Assembly: GCA_003427395.1 (NCBI GenBank) | Contig: BFEA01000106.1 | Coordinates: 26,034 to 69,510 of the forward strand | DNA length: 43,477 bases | Source: Chara braunii | Taxonomy: Eukaryota; Streptophyta; Charophyceae; Charales; Characeae | Reading direction: 5' to 3' | Shown here: in pieces, positions 19,371-28,617 of the stretch | Layout of the letters: each line of letters begins with the position of its first letter | Position numbering within the stretch: the first letter of the stretch is position 1 | The notes under the pieces: generated by a model | Seen by the model: the letters and a program-made list of their open reading frames with translations, nothing else | Told to the model about the DNA's origin: nothing | Databases searched by the model: none | Translations under genes and position numbers: made by a program

Positions 19371-21982
19371 ATCTCTTCACTCACCCCCCCCTGGATGTCT
19401 TGTTCTCAACGAAGCTCCTTCCACCTTGGCTATGGCTTCCTCCTCCCTCAAGCCTTTCCTTCCTCCTCCTCTCTCCTCCTCCAAGTTGCTATGGCTCCTA
19501 CCACTAAGACTAGGGAGTCCTCCCTTCTAGGAGGGTTAATGAGACTCCTCTCAGCCTTTCCTTCCTCTCCACTAGCCTGGGAGCTATGGCGGATTACCCT
19601 CTCCACTACCACTAGCTTGTAGAGCCTCCTCCTACTAGCTCACAGTCACCTCCAAGCTTCCGGACAGGCAGGGGTTCCCCTCACTACTCTCCAATTACCT
19701 CTAGAGTTCTCACGGGCTCATTTGGGCAGCATGGGCACTCCTCATGCAAGTATGAGTGTGGCGGACTGAATCCCCAACTTATATAGGCTGGGAGCAGCAG
19801 TCCGGCCAACCGTTGGGCCCTCCCAAGTGCCCCAAGGTGAACCGAGGTACCCCCAAGGCCAATTTTCACCTCTAGGCCTCTCCGGGGGCACCTAGACCTC
19901 TTTTTGGCCAGGTACATGCAGTCCGAGTGGTTCGTACCAACTTGGATTGCCTCTTGGCCTACTCCGGCCTCTTTTCCACCTCCCAAATGTTGCACCCTTG
20001 GGTCCGGATGCCAAAGGGGCAATTTTACTTTAAGGAAGGAAAAAGGCCTAGTGGGCCTTTTTCTCGATTTTTATCAGTCTTCGGCCTACCTTGGGTAGGC
20101 CGGACCATTTTTCTAAGTGGCGGCACCTTTTCAGCCTTGGATCTGGCTGAGATCCAAGGCCAGCGATAATCCGTGCCACCCCCTAGTAGCCCTTGCTTCA
20201 ATTTTGAGCCCCTAAGTTCAATTCTTTAATTTTTGGTGCATCTGGCTCTCTTTTTGGGCCAAATGCACTGTTTCGTCTTTTTCTTCTTTTTATTTCTTTT
20301 TCTTTTCAGGCTGCCACTTCATTCCGGATCTAGCCATTTTGGGCTGGCCCACAAAAAACGGTTGTTTCCTCTCAACCATGAGATCTGACCTCAGATCCAT
20401 GGCTAGAAAGAAAACCGGATTTTTCCCCTTTGCATTTTTCTTTTATTTTTGCCTCTTTAATTCAGATTTTGGTGAGATATAATATGGCCCCAAGTGCCAT
20501 ATCTCATCAATCCGGCCTGCACTCCTTGAATCTAGGAGGAGTGAGGTCATCATTGGGACCTGGGAGTCCCTACTGCTGCCATCCCAATGCGCCGACACAC
20601 TCCCCTCCACCCAATTCTCCTATTTTTCCTCATTTTTTCTCATTTTTCTCTTCTTTTTTCTTTCTTTTTCTTTTATTTTTGTTGTGACATGTGTCAATTT
20701 GCTAGGCACTCTCTTTCTAGGCCTTAGGGCCTTGATTGTGGCCAGGTTCATGGCCGGCTGTTGGCCGTTACACCCCGGCCTACCAAGTTGTCATGCCCAT
20801 GCCCCTAGGGGGTTAATTTCACTCCCGTTAGCCTCCATTTTGAGCCCCTTTGGCTCCGATTTTTCTTGGCTGGCCTGTTTTCTTGCTTGAAGCCTCTTGG
20901 GTTCTTGTTTTCTCATGCCTAGCTAGTCCAAAATACCCCGGACTGCTGGGCAACCCTCCCCTTATTATTTTTTTATTCACCCGTTTGGGCCCCACTAATG
21001 TTGGCACACGTGATGCTAATATTTTCCACCATCGAGATCCTTGATCTCGACGGCGCCGTTTATTTCTCATGGCCACTCCTCACCTTAGCTAGTGGTCTCC
21101 CCCTCAGGACATCCCATGTCCCCGCCGCTTCCCATACTAGTCCCATTTTACCGCTCCGCCGGCGATGCCGTCGACAAGGCCCATTTTCCGACAATTTTTG
21201 TTTGGCCCCCTTTGGCCCCCGACGTCATCCCGGTTGACGTCCAATTTTTATTTGGGACTTCCCATGTCCCCGACAGTCCTATTTTTTTTTTTTTTTCATG
21301 TGCCCCTTGTGCCGTCAATGTTTTCCCGGCCACGGGCCCCCCCCCGTATTGTCGCCGTCTTACCGTCATACTCCCCTAGTGCCGAGGCGCCATTTTTTTG
21401 TGTTTTTCGGGTGTGCCGCGGCCCATTTGCCCTTGGCTCGGGCATCCTAGTGCAGTCCGCAATTTCTCGGACTGCATTCACACCAATCTTGCTAGCCCCA
21501 CAGCCCCACAGCATGTCCCAAGCCCAAGGAAAATAAGTCGTCAATTTTCCTAAGGCATTCGGGCTCATTTTTGACTCTCGGAGCCCCAAAATCTTGAGTT
21601 TGCCCCTCCTTATGCAGTCCGTTGTAACTCGGATTGCAGTAGGGGCTGTTTTCATTGTCCTAGTGCCCCCTCAACTAGCCCCCTACCAAAAGAAAATCAG
21701 GCGGCTACTTCCCAAGTGCATCTGGCCTCAATTTTGGCTCCCAGAGCAATTAGAACTTGATTTTGGCCTCCCCCATGTAATCCGTTATTTTTCGGTTGCA
21801 TGGGGCCTTGTTTTCTTTTAATTTTCTCAGTATAAATCAAAGAAAAACATGGTCCTTAGTAACCGCCACATTGCCCAAGTGAATCTGGTCCAAAATCCTT
21901 CCCCTAGGTGGCCGTTTTTGTCCGTTAGTGCCCTTTTGACTTTCCTCCTTTTACTTTTATTTTTTTTTTCTTTTTTTTTTCT

Positions 21983-22355
21983 TCTTCCACCACTTGTGGA
22001 CAGTTGGGACTTGGCAGTCCTTACTTGCTGCAGTCCCAACTGACGGCCAACTCGCTCATCCTTTCTCACCTCCTTTTTCTTTTTCTTTTCTTTTTATTTG
22101 TGCATGCCAAGTGTCAACTAGCCGTTAAGGCCTTTTTCTCAATTTTCTTTTTTTTTCTTTTTCTTTTTCTCCACTTGTGGACAGTTGGGACTTGGCAGTC
22201 CCTACTTGCTGCAGTCCCAACTGACGGCCAACTCACTCATCCTCTCGCACCTCCTATTTTCTTTTTCTTTTTCTTTTTCTTTTTCTTTTTCTTTTCCTTT
22301 TTCTTTTTCTTTTTCTTTTTCCTTTTGCATGCCAAGTGTCCACTAGCCGTTAAGG
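21983..22355. repeat. Tandem pair of 181-bp modules with an 11-bp stem hairpin
   Basis: The block CTTGTGGACAGTTGGGACTT ... AACTGACGGCC, then a CTTTTT-rich tract, then GCATGCCAAGTGTC and ACTAGCCGTTAAGGCC occurs twice with a 181-base offset (hairpins at 22001-22042 and 22182-22223). The stem is CAGTTGGGACT/AGTCCCAACTG. A diverged third copy lies at 20551-20720 with the stem changed to CATTGGGA/TCCCAATG. Confidence 0.75.
22256..22326. repeat. CTTTTT microsatellite
   Basis: About eleven units of CTTTTT with occasional CCTTTT variants, inside the second 181-bp module. Confidence 0.9.
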
Positions 22356-22772
22356 CCCTTCCTACACTCAAGGGCCAGTCCGTTATTTTTCGGACTGCAG
22401 TTGTGGCCCTTTCATGCCCTTGGGAGCCACCGTTAGCCCTCCTCTCTCCCAAATGGTAGGCCCCCTTGCACCGATTTTTTTCTGAGGGCCTGTTTTTCTC
22501 ATGTTGACTCCGTTTTGCCCCATTTTCTTGGGGGAGGGCAATCTGAGATTTTTCGGATTGCTCCCATGCCTCCCATTACCTGTTCTTTTACTTTTTATTT
22601 TTCTTTTCGCCTTCCCACTTGCTCCCACTAGTGCTTGCACTAGTGGTGCTAATAAATTTGGCCGCTAAGATCTCTGATCTTGACGGCGCAACTTGTTTTT
22701 ATTTTTTTTTTACACCACACACCTTGCCGCAATTTTCCCTTGGGACGCCACAGGTCCCCGCCACTTGCCCCG

Positions 22773-22837
22773 CACTAGTCCCCGACACTAGTCCCCGACA
22801 CTAGTCCCCGACACTAGTCCCCGACACTTGTCCCGTG
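22773..22837. repeat. 13-bp tandem repeat
   Basis: CACTAGTCCCCGA repeated at 22773, 22786, 22799 and 22812 with a degenerate fifth unit. It shares CCCCGACAC with the 51-bp array that follows and may be its ancestral core. Confidence 0.85.
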
Positions 22838-22869
22838 CTAGTACCGTACTCATTATTTTTTTGCTTAGC

Positions 22870-23460
22870 CCCTCATGGTTCCCGACACCGGTCCCATTGG
22901 TGCCATGTAGCCCTCGGCACTTACCCCATTGATGCCGCACCTTTGTTCGTCCCCCACGTGATCCCCGACACTTTGTCCCACCGGCACCACATCTTCTTTT
23001 AGTCTCACGAGGTCCCCGACACTTTGTCCCGCTGGCACCACATCTTCTTTTGGTTTCACGTGGTCCCCGACACTTTGTCCCGTTGACACCACATCTTCTT
23101 TTGGTCTCACGTGGTCCCCGACACTTTGTCCCGCCGGTACCACATCTTCTTTTGGTCTCGCATGGTCATTGACACTTTGTCCCGCCGGTACCGCTTCTTC
23201 TTTTGGTCTCACGTGGTCCCCGACACTTTGTCCCGCCGGTACCACATCTTCTTTCGATCTTACGCGGTCCCCGACACTTTGTCCCGCCGGTACCGCTTCT
23301 TCTTTTGGTCTCACGTGGTCCCCGACACTTTATCCCACCGGTACCACATCTTCTTTCGGTCTTACGCGGTCCCCGACACTTTTTCCCGCCGGTACCACAT
23401 CGTCTTTTGGTCTCGTGTGGTCCCCGGCACTTTGTCCTGCCGGTACCGCTTCTTCTTTGC
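22870..23460. repeat. 51-bp minisatellite, ten units
   Basis: Units begin with CCCCGACACTTTGTCCC at 22963 and every 51 bases to 23422. There are nine full units and one partial, with decayed versions back to about 22870. Because 51 is a multiple of three, frames stay open through it on both strands. On the minus strand it would encode a 17-residue repeat of the type RPKEEAVPAGQSVGDHV. No gene context supports coding, so I treat it as satellite DNA inside an LTR-like region. Confidence 0.9.
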
Positions 23461-23832
23461 TTGTGGCCCTCTTGGCCCTCTTGCCGCTACTTCCTAGTGG
23501 CCCACCTAGCCCGGCAACGTTTCCCTTGTGCCGGCGCCTTACGTCCTATTCCTCCCTTGCACCTGCACAACCTACATCATTGCTTTTTCCGGAGGTCCTT
23601 CTCCATTTCGGGGAAAGGGTCGTCTTCGCTATTTTCTTGCGGCCCTTTGCGTTCCTTGTTTAGTCAATTCTTTCTTAGCCCAAGGGTCTCTGCGACTTTG
23701 GGCAGCCTCTAGCTCCCTAGTGCCTGTGCTTACGCCTTCGATTCTTCCAACATCCTTGCCTCCGGTTTTCTCTACCGTGCACAAATTGGTCATATACAGT
23801 CTCTCGAGTGACGGGAAGTCATTCGGGACTCA
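23461..23832. other. Unassigned stretch, probably inside an LTR-like sequence
   Basis: No gene seen. On the minus strand it lies just downstream of the candidate LTR start at 23844, so it is probably LTR sequence. The open plus-strand frames continue from the 51-bp array and are not supported. Confidence 0.35.
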
Positions 23833-23879
23833 CCAGTCACGACATATTCCCCCCACTCATTCGCGATGTCCTCATCGCG
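23833..23879 (-). promoter_or_regulatory. Hairpin, polypurine tract and LTR start (junction 1)
   Basis: Minus strand, in order: hairpin CGCGATG-AGGA-CATCGCG (23879-23862), AATGAG, then the purine run TGGGGGGAA, then TGTCGTGACTGG, a typical LTR start, from 23844. A polypurine tract directly before TG is the plus-strand priming site of LTR retroelements. The same arrangement recurs at 25161-25208. Confidence 0.5.
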
Positions 23880-24006
23880 CACCAGTCCATAGTCAGTGGA
23901 GGTTTTGGAGTGATAGACAGACAGAGAAGGGGGGTGGGGTGAGATGGGTAGTTAGCTTGCAAGGGTTTTTTTTGTCCTTTCCCCATTCTTTTCTCGGGGT
24001 TTTCCT

Positions 24007-24625
24007 TTAGCTTTCCGCCCCTTGAGGCGGAGGAGGATATGGGGGGTCATAGGTTCTTCTTCGGGCTTCTCTTTTCTCCCTACAGCTTAGACCAGGTTGC
24101 TCATTTCCATCATAGCTCTGCCTCTTTATCGAGACACGAACTTCCTCTTCAGTCAACTTTGTATACCCAGCAGGGTAACCCATAATTCTTTCGACTTCAG
24201 TAACACGAAGCAGACGAGGCTCTCCTCGCTTCATGCACTTAATTGATGGCATGCTGACTTTTATTCCCAGGACGAGAATTTGTTGCCATACACAATTGGT
24301 TTTCTCATTATATGCCTTGGCATTGTTGATAACAAATTGTAGGTAAGTTTTCGGATGTGGCTCAATGTCAGGCATTTGCTCCGGACAGGGGATGTTCGTC
24401 CAGTACAACCGCCGCCTTTGCTTGCGGTGATACCCACTTCGAATCGATGAACACAGGCACAACTCCCCCTAAGTGCTTCATAATCTCAAATCTATCTTCC
24501 CATTTCATTGAGAAAATATTATCGAGCAAAAACTATTTTGGCTCCGTCTTATTCATCAAGATAATCTACTTTTCGGCCCGTGCAATCCGTGTTTCCCTTT
24601 GATCCTTCCCCGAAGCTAAGACTTT
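24007..24625 (-). pseudogene. DNMT3-like cytosine-5 DNA methyltransferase pseudogene (C-terminal part)
   Basis: Minus strand. From about 24620 one frame reads GKDQRETRIARAEK, TAG, IILMNKTEPK, TAG (24533-24535), then FLLDNIFSMKWEDRFEIMKH and GVVPVFIDSKWVSPQ. This is the motif VI (ENV-like) region of C5 methyltransferases and its sequel. After a one-base shift near 24440 it continues as KQRRRLYWTNIP, which holds the Q-x-R-x-R core of motif VIII in the DNMT3 style. It then runs through a short target-recognition segment to VTEVERIMGYPAGYT, the DNMT3-type motif IX region. Motif X seems lost by another shift near 24110. Motifs I and IV (with the catalytic Cys) are not seen: the copy is truncated at a tandem-repeat array. 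The enzyme family methylates cytosine in DNA; this copy cannot be made intact. Confidence 0.8.
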
Positions 24626-24635
24626 GCCAAATCCA

Positions 24636-25155
24636 CATACATTTCTCCCGAGTCATTTGACCCGGCCTTTCTCAGGTTCTGCCAATTCCGCATGCATATC
24701 ATCCTTGTCCTTTCTTGTTCCTTGCTTATTTCTATTTTTTCATGCACGCTGCCCAACTCATTCCTTGTGCTTCTCCTTTTTCAGACACCTTGTCAGACCT
24801 TTTTCTCAGGCTCATGCAACCCAGTTACTCATTCATTTCCCAGCCTGCCAGTCCTTTTCCTTCAAATCCATGCAAAGTCCATCATACGAGTCTTTTCTTT
24901 TTCGGACGCCTTGCCCGACCCATTTTCAAGCTCATGCCAAAACAATCGCACAGGGCACCTTGCCAGGCACCTTTTCCCAAGCCCGCGCAAAGCCAGTTAC
25001 ACAATTCTTTTCTATTCTGGGCATTTGCCAGACCCCCTTTTCTCAGGCCTGCGCAAAGCCAATTACACAAGTCTTTTTTGTTCCGGGCCTCTTGCCAGAC
25101 CCCCTTTTCTCAGGCCTACGCAAAACCAATTACACGATTCTTTTGCATGCGTTTT
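24636..25155. repeat. Diverged tandem repeat, about 65-bp unit
   Basis: Units with GCCAGACCCCCTTTTCTCAGG followed by CGCAAAGCCAATTACACAA and a TTCTTTT tract. The best copies are at 24962, 25027 and 25094 (spacing 65 and 67), with weaker ones back to about 24640. On the minus strand the array starts right after the LTR start at 25172, so it is probably LTR-internal. Its last unit abuts the truncated methyltransferase. Confidence 0.75.
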
Positions 25156-25160
25156 CGTAG

Positions 25161-25208
25161 GTAGATGGCACACCTTCCCCCCACTCAAAACGCGATGTCC
25201 CCATCGCG
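25161..25208 (-). promoter_or_regulatory. Hairpin, polypurine tract and LTR start (junction 2)
   Basis: Minus strand: hairpin CGCGATG-GGGA-CATCGCG (25208-25191), TTTT, GAGTGGGGGGAAGG (25186-25173), then TGTGCCATCTAC from 25172. It has the same hairpin and polypurine tract as at 23833-23879 but a different LTR start. It marks the 3' end of a second gypsy-like insertion. Confidence 0.5.
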
Positions 25209-26200
25209 CGACTGGTTCTCACTCGGAGGTACGCAGACCTTTGGCCCACCAACCGCAGTCAAGGACACAAACCCGTCCGCTTCACAAAAGGAAGAGTGAT
25301 CAGTTATCCCCCAGTGAACGACGCCTCATCCTCATACTCGGTCCGACCTTTCTTCTCTCACGTGGCGAGCACCAATGCTGAGGTTCTTCCTCACGTCTGA
25401 CAGGCAGGTCCAATCCAAGCCTTCCAAGGCCTCGTCTAGCCGTAAAAGCGTTCCTCGCGAATCGTTCCTCCCAAGTGGTAATTTTCTGGATTCCGGCCTC
25501 TTCCTTTCAAGAGAGTTGGGGTTCCCAATTAGTTCGCGAGTGCAGTTACGAAGACCTCGCAATTAGTCCCGAAACGGTTGTAATGTTTCGGCAGGGCAGT
25601 GTCAATGCCCCGTGGTGGTGGCGGACTCCACCCGGTACCTCGCCAGCCTCTCCCCTTGGACAGTGCCGCCCAACTTAGCACGGGCAGCCGTGGTCCGACC
25701 CAAACGGCCATGGCACCCCTCTATGACATGACGTGTGGTTGGAGAATGGCAAAATAGACTAGATGAGAACGGCTCTCTCGCCCATTTGGCACTCTCGCCC
25801 TTTGACGTTTAGGCATTCAACAAGAATGGCAAAATAGNAGGCATTCAACAAGAATGGCAAAATAGACTAGATGAGAACGGCTCTCTCGCCCATTTGGCAC
25901 TCTCGCCCTTTGACGTTTAGGCATTCAACAAGAGTCGCAGTTTGAACTCCCCGACTATAGCTCATTGTCGGGGTCAGTTCCGTACGTCCCGCACCGATCC
26001 AAGTGGTAGGTGCCTTAGTCCTTTGACCTTCATCCCCTTGAAGAGGAACAGGTCGCGCTGAGACTTTTTCTCTCAAAGGGATAGAGGTCTTGGGGATCGT
26101 GGTGCATGCACCGGTATCCCCCTCTTGCTGAGGCCAAAGACTAGAAGAAAAGAGAAATTCCATTTCAATGCTCTTTCCAAGTCCATTTCAAGTTGCCTAG
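25209..26200. other. Unassigned stretch with an assembly-join duplication
   Basis: No gene supported. A single N at 25837 is flanked on both sides by the same 27 bases (25810-25836 and 25838-25864), and the next 53 bases (25865-25917) repeat 25757-25809. This pattern is expected when two overlapping contig ends are joined without being merged. It could also be a true 108-base tandem duplication. Confidence 0.5.
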
Positions 26201-26224
26201 GGTCCCCTGTTTATGCAGTGCAAT

Positions 26225-26395
26225 TTTCAATACTCATTCCAATTCCAATGCTCAGTATCATTCCCATGCTCAATCTCAGTCCAATGCTTAATGCAATATC
26301 TCTTCCAAGGCTGAGTCCAATATCCTTTCCAAGGCTGAGTCCAATATCTTTTCCAAGCTCAGTTTTTCCAATGTCTTTTTCCAAGGCTCAGCTCT
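26225..26395. repeat. Short tandem repeat, about 24-bp unit
   Basis: CCAAGGCTGAGTCCAATATC with a CTTT spacer is repeated, best at 26306-26355. Looser CCAATGCTCAGTATCATT-type units lie before it and CCAAGGCTCAG after it. Confidence 0.7.
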
Positions 26396-26469
26396 CCCAA
26401 TATCATGCGTCTCAAGCAGCCATGCAAGGGAACCCCAGTGCCAATTCCAAAGAATGACCCTTGTCAGGG

Positions 26470-26630
26470 GCCATTCCGAACAACCTGGTTAGGGTCGTTC
26501 TTTCCAATTCCAAGTCGAACAGCCTGGTTAGGGTCATTCTTATCCATTTCAATCGGACAGCCTGGTTAGGACCATCCTTATCCATTCCAATTGGAAAGCC
26601 AGGTTAGGGTCATCCTTGTCCATTGCAGTG
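26470..26630. repeat. Tandem repeat, 38-39-bp unit
   Basis: Four units containing CCTGGTTAGGGTCATTCTTATCCA, with the CCTGG (or CCAGG) at 26484, 26523, 26561 and 26599. Confidence 0.85.
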
Positions 26631-27150
26631 TTAGCGCCCGAGGGGGTGGGCCTCGAGGACACGGATTCTATCTCGTATCGGGGGCTAGCAGGCGGCCATC
26701 TTCTTTGGTTTTTACGCATGCTTCTTCCTCTTCCTCATACCATTTGTCATCCTTATGTCCATTCATACATCCAACTTAGCGTCCAGTACTCGAGATGAGG
26801 GTCGCAACCTCAAGCAGCACTAGCCCACCCGGCCGTTCAACCATTGCAAAGGGTGTGTGTCCTCACTATTTTCTCTCTCTCTCTGGTTCTCATGTGTCTT
26901 GCTGTTCTGGACTGATGTGGGACTTGTTGGATTAGGCTCCTAGGTAAGAGTGTTCTTCACGCCTCTTTACCCATAGGTCCCCTAACCTCTCACAAGGACT
27001 CATGCGATGACTCATTCAACCAATGATATACACTTTTCAAAAAAAAAACTTTCTGCCATCGACTTTTCTTCCGATCTTCAACAGTTCACCCACCCTTGTC
27101 TGTCTCTTAAGGTAGAGCCAATGGCCCCAGTCCCTTTCTTATTGCCAAAA
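26631..27150. other. Unassigned stretch
   Basis: No gene or repeat recognised beyond a CTCTCTCT run near 26871. Confidence 0.35.
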
Positions 27151-27530
27151 AAACTCAGATTTCCCAAAAGGAGCGAGTACTTGTACAAAGTAGCACTGGT
27201 CACCCAACCCCTAGTAGTATCCCCAATCCAGGAAGGCGTTACGTCGCAGTCCTTCCAAAAAACGAGGAGACAAAGTTCGAATGCAAAGGCAACATTACAG
27301 ACTCGCCTCATCTAGATCTCTCTATTTTCCCTTTTGACAACCCCAGCCATTCACAGACCCATTCTCTAAATGCAAAGACCCTCGTGCCCCTTTCCTGAAG
27401 AAGCAACTACTTGTGCAAAGCAGTACTCATTACCCAGTCCTTCGCCATTTCAAGTCTAGAAAGTTGTCCCGTCGCAGTCCATTCAGAAAAAAAAATAAAA
27501 AAAATTCAAATGCAAAATTCAAAATGACAG
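27151..27530. repeat. Pair of diverged direct repeats
   Basis: 27151-27295 and 27388-27530 share the order GAGTACTTGTACAAAGTAGCACTGGTCACCCA (or its variant), a GTCGCAGTCC(A/T)TTC segment, an A-rich run and TTCGAATGCAAA. They lie just beyond the 3' end of retroelement 2 and could be LTR-internal duplication. Confidence 0.55.
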
Positions 27531-27597
27531 TTTTTCCTGCCCAGGTACCAACCCTCTCCCAATTTCTAGCTAACCCCTGATTATACCTACTACCCTC

Positions 27598-28211
27598 TTA
27601 CTGTCCAGCCGCACTACGTCGAGCCTCCCTTGCACGATCCTCAATCTCTTGCTGCATTTGTCTTTTTATTCTCTGCAATTGAAGGAGCGTCCCTTCTCAG
27701 AAGAAGGTTATCGGGGATATGTCCCCTCCCCTGCTCAGCTTTTCTTTCCCTTTCATTGCCCATTGATATCGCAAGATACTGGCCCATTCATCGAACCAGT
27801 CGCTGAAGGTCGGCCCGAACTCTGTTACCCATTTGTCCTTATCTTCCCCCGGGTCCTGCTCTCTTCCCCGTACTTCCCTTGTGGGCGTGGTCACTTCATC
27901 TTCGTCCTCCTCGCTGCTGAGGTCTATGACCTCAATGGGCTCCTCCTCTCCCAACCTCTGTCTTTTCCCCGGGTTCCCCCCTTCCTCACTACTAGTATCA
28001 CTGCCAGATGGCAGGACTTTTGGCTCCCCCTCTCTGGGAGGTGACGGTCCCCGGGTCCCTTGCTTTCTCCCACCTCTCTTTATGACCAGATTGTGATCAA
28101 ACCCCACATACAGCTTCCTCTTCCTGGAATTGATTCTCCGGCCTGTCTTGTTGGCTGCTGCTCATTGGGCCGGTTGATAGCGTTGCTGCCGTTCTCATTT
28201 CCAAACTCCAT
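27598..28211 (-). pseudogene. Third ORF of retroelement 2 with SUMO-interaction-like motif
   Basis: This begins about 400 bases after the integrase stop. The likely start is MEFGNENGSNAINRP at 28211. A frameshift near 28150 leads into a basic segment (RRINSRKRKLY) and the open frame 28107-27697. That frame has a second basic patch (GKRQRLGEEE) followed by IEVIDLSSEEDEDE. V-I-D-L followed by Ser and acidic residues is the classical SUMO-interaction motif (core at 27919-27930). After an aromatic segment (FSDWFDEWASILRYQW) a TGA at 27697 interrupts, and the frame continues into an amphipathic helix (LLQLQRIKRQMQQEIEDR) ending at a TAA, 27598. Nuclear targeting and SUMO binding are inferences. 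It occupies the env-like position but has no membrane segment. Confidence 0.55.
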
Positions 28212-28617
28212 TTTGTCTTTTCTTGCTTTTCTTCTTTTTTCCTAGTCCTGTCCATACATAACAGTCACCGCATCCCCTCATACGCACACATTCCCTCCCA
28301 CTCCCATTTGCAGCTTTGGAGGCTTCCCTAGAACTCTTGCTTGCCCCCATATAGTTGGTAGTCCCATTATCCCTTAGAACCCTTGACACATTGTCCCAGC
28401 ACATAGGTGCCCCATGTAGGCAGTCCACAACATCACCCCACAAAAACTATGGTACACTGTCCCGTGCTCCCAAGCCCAGTCACAGTCAGCCCAGGCAGTC
28501 TCCCCACGTTTCACAAAGATTAAGACACACAAGCGAACAATCCCTGTGGTCATGATCACTTCCACAGGGAGGCGGTCCAGAACTATAGCAGTTGCCAGCC
28601 TTTCAAGCTGTCAATTC

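Larger units (their letters stand above)
19380..22770. other. Non-coding field of recurrent hairpin modules
   Basis: No credible gene. The DNA is pyrimidine-rich on the plus strand and contains repeated modules with near-perfect short inverted repeats. These include 20134-20160 (11-bp stem GCCTTGGATCT), 20551-20589, 21032-21050, 21451-21476, 21613-21638, 21771-21805, 22001-22042, 22182-22223, 22376-22397, 22531-22565, 22625-22646 (10-bp stem CCACTAGTGC) and 22667-22681. Several belong to the same family and differ by compensating changes. It may be long LTR or satellite-like sequence of a minus-strand element whose 3' end lies at 23844. Confidence 0.5.

Noticed and set aside
19052-19507. Poly-Lys/Arg and poly-Phe/Ser ORFs on both strands
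   Set aside because: They come from a purine tract and poly(A) run with an N inside. No coding signal.
22004-22459. Phe-rich and Lys-rich ORFs across the CTTTTT microsatellite
   Set aside because: Low-complexity translation of a microsatellite within the duplicated hairpin module.
22963-23460. CRISPR array
   Set aside because: Units are contiguous with no unique spacers, in a eukaryotic setting. The same applies to the 53-bp array at 43061.
22865-23712. Repeat-containing ORFs on both strands in the 51-bp array
   Set aside because: Open only because the unit length is divisible by three. Several frames are open at once and no start context or neighbour supports a gene.
24007-24462. Functional DNA methyltransferase gene
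   Set aside because: It lacks the catalytic-loop and cofactor motifs, has two stops and at least one frameshift, and is truncated.
24624-25381. Plus-strand ORFs of 149-229 residues
   Set aside because: They are translations of the 65-bp tandem array, overlap each other in three frames, and run antisense to the LTR-like region.
27078-27311. 77-residue minus-strand ORF as a gene with a second diverged copy
   Set aside because: The second copy (27388-27530) is full of stops, and the similarity is at DNA level, as in a repeat.
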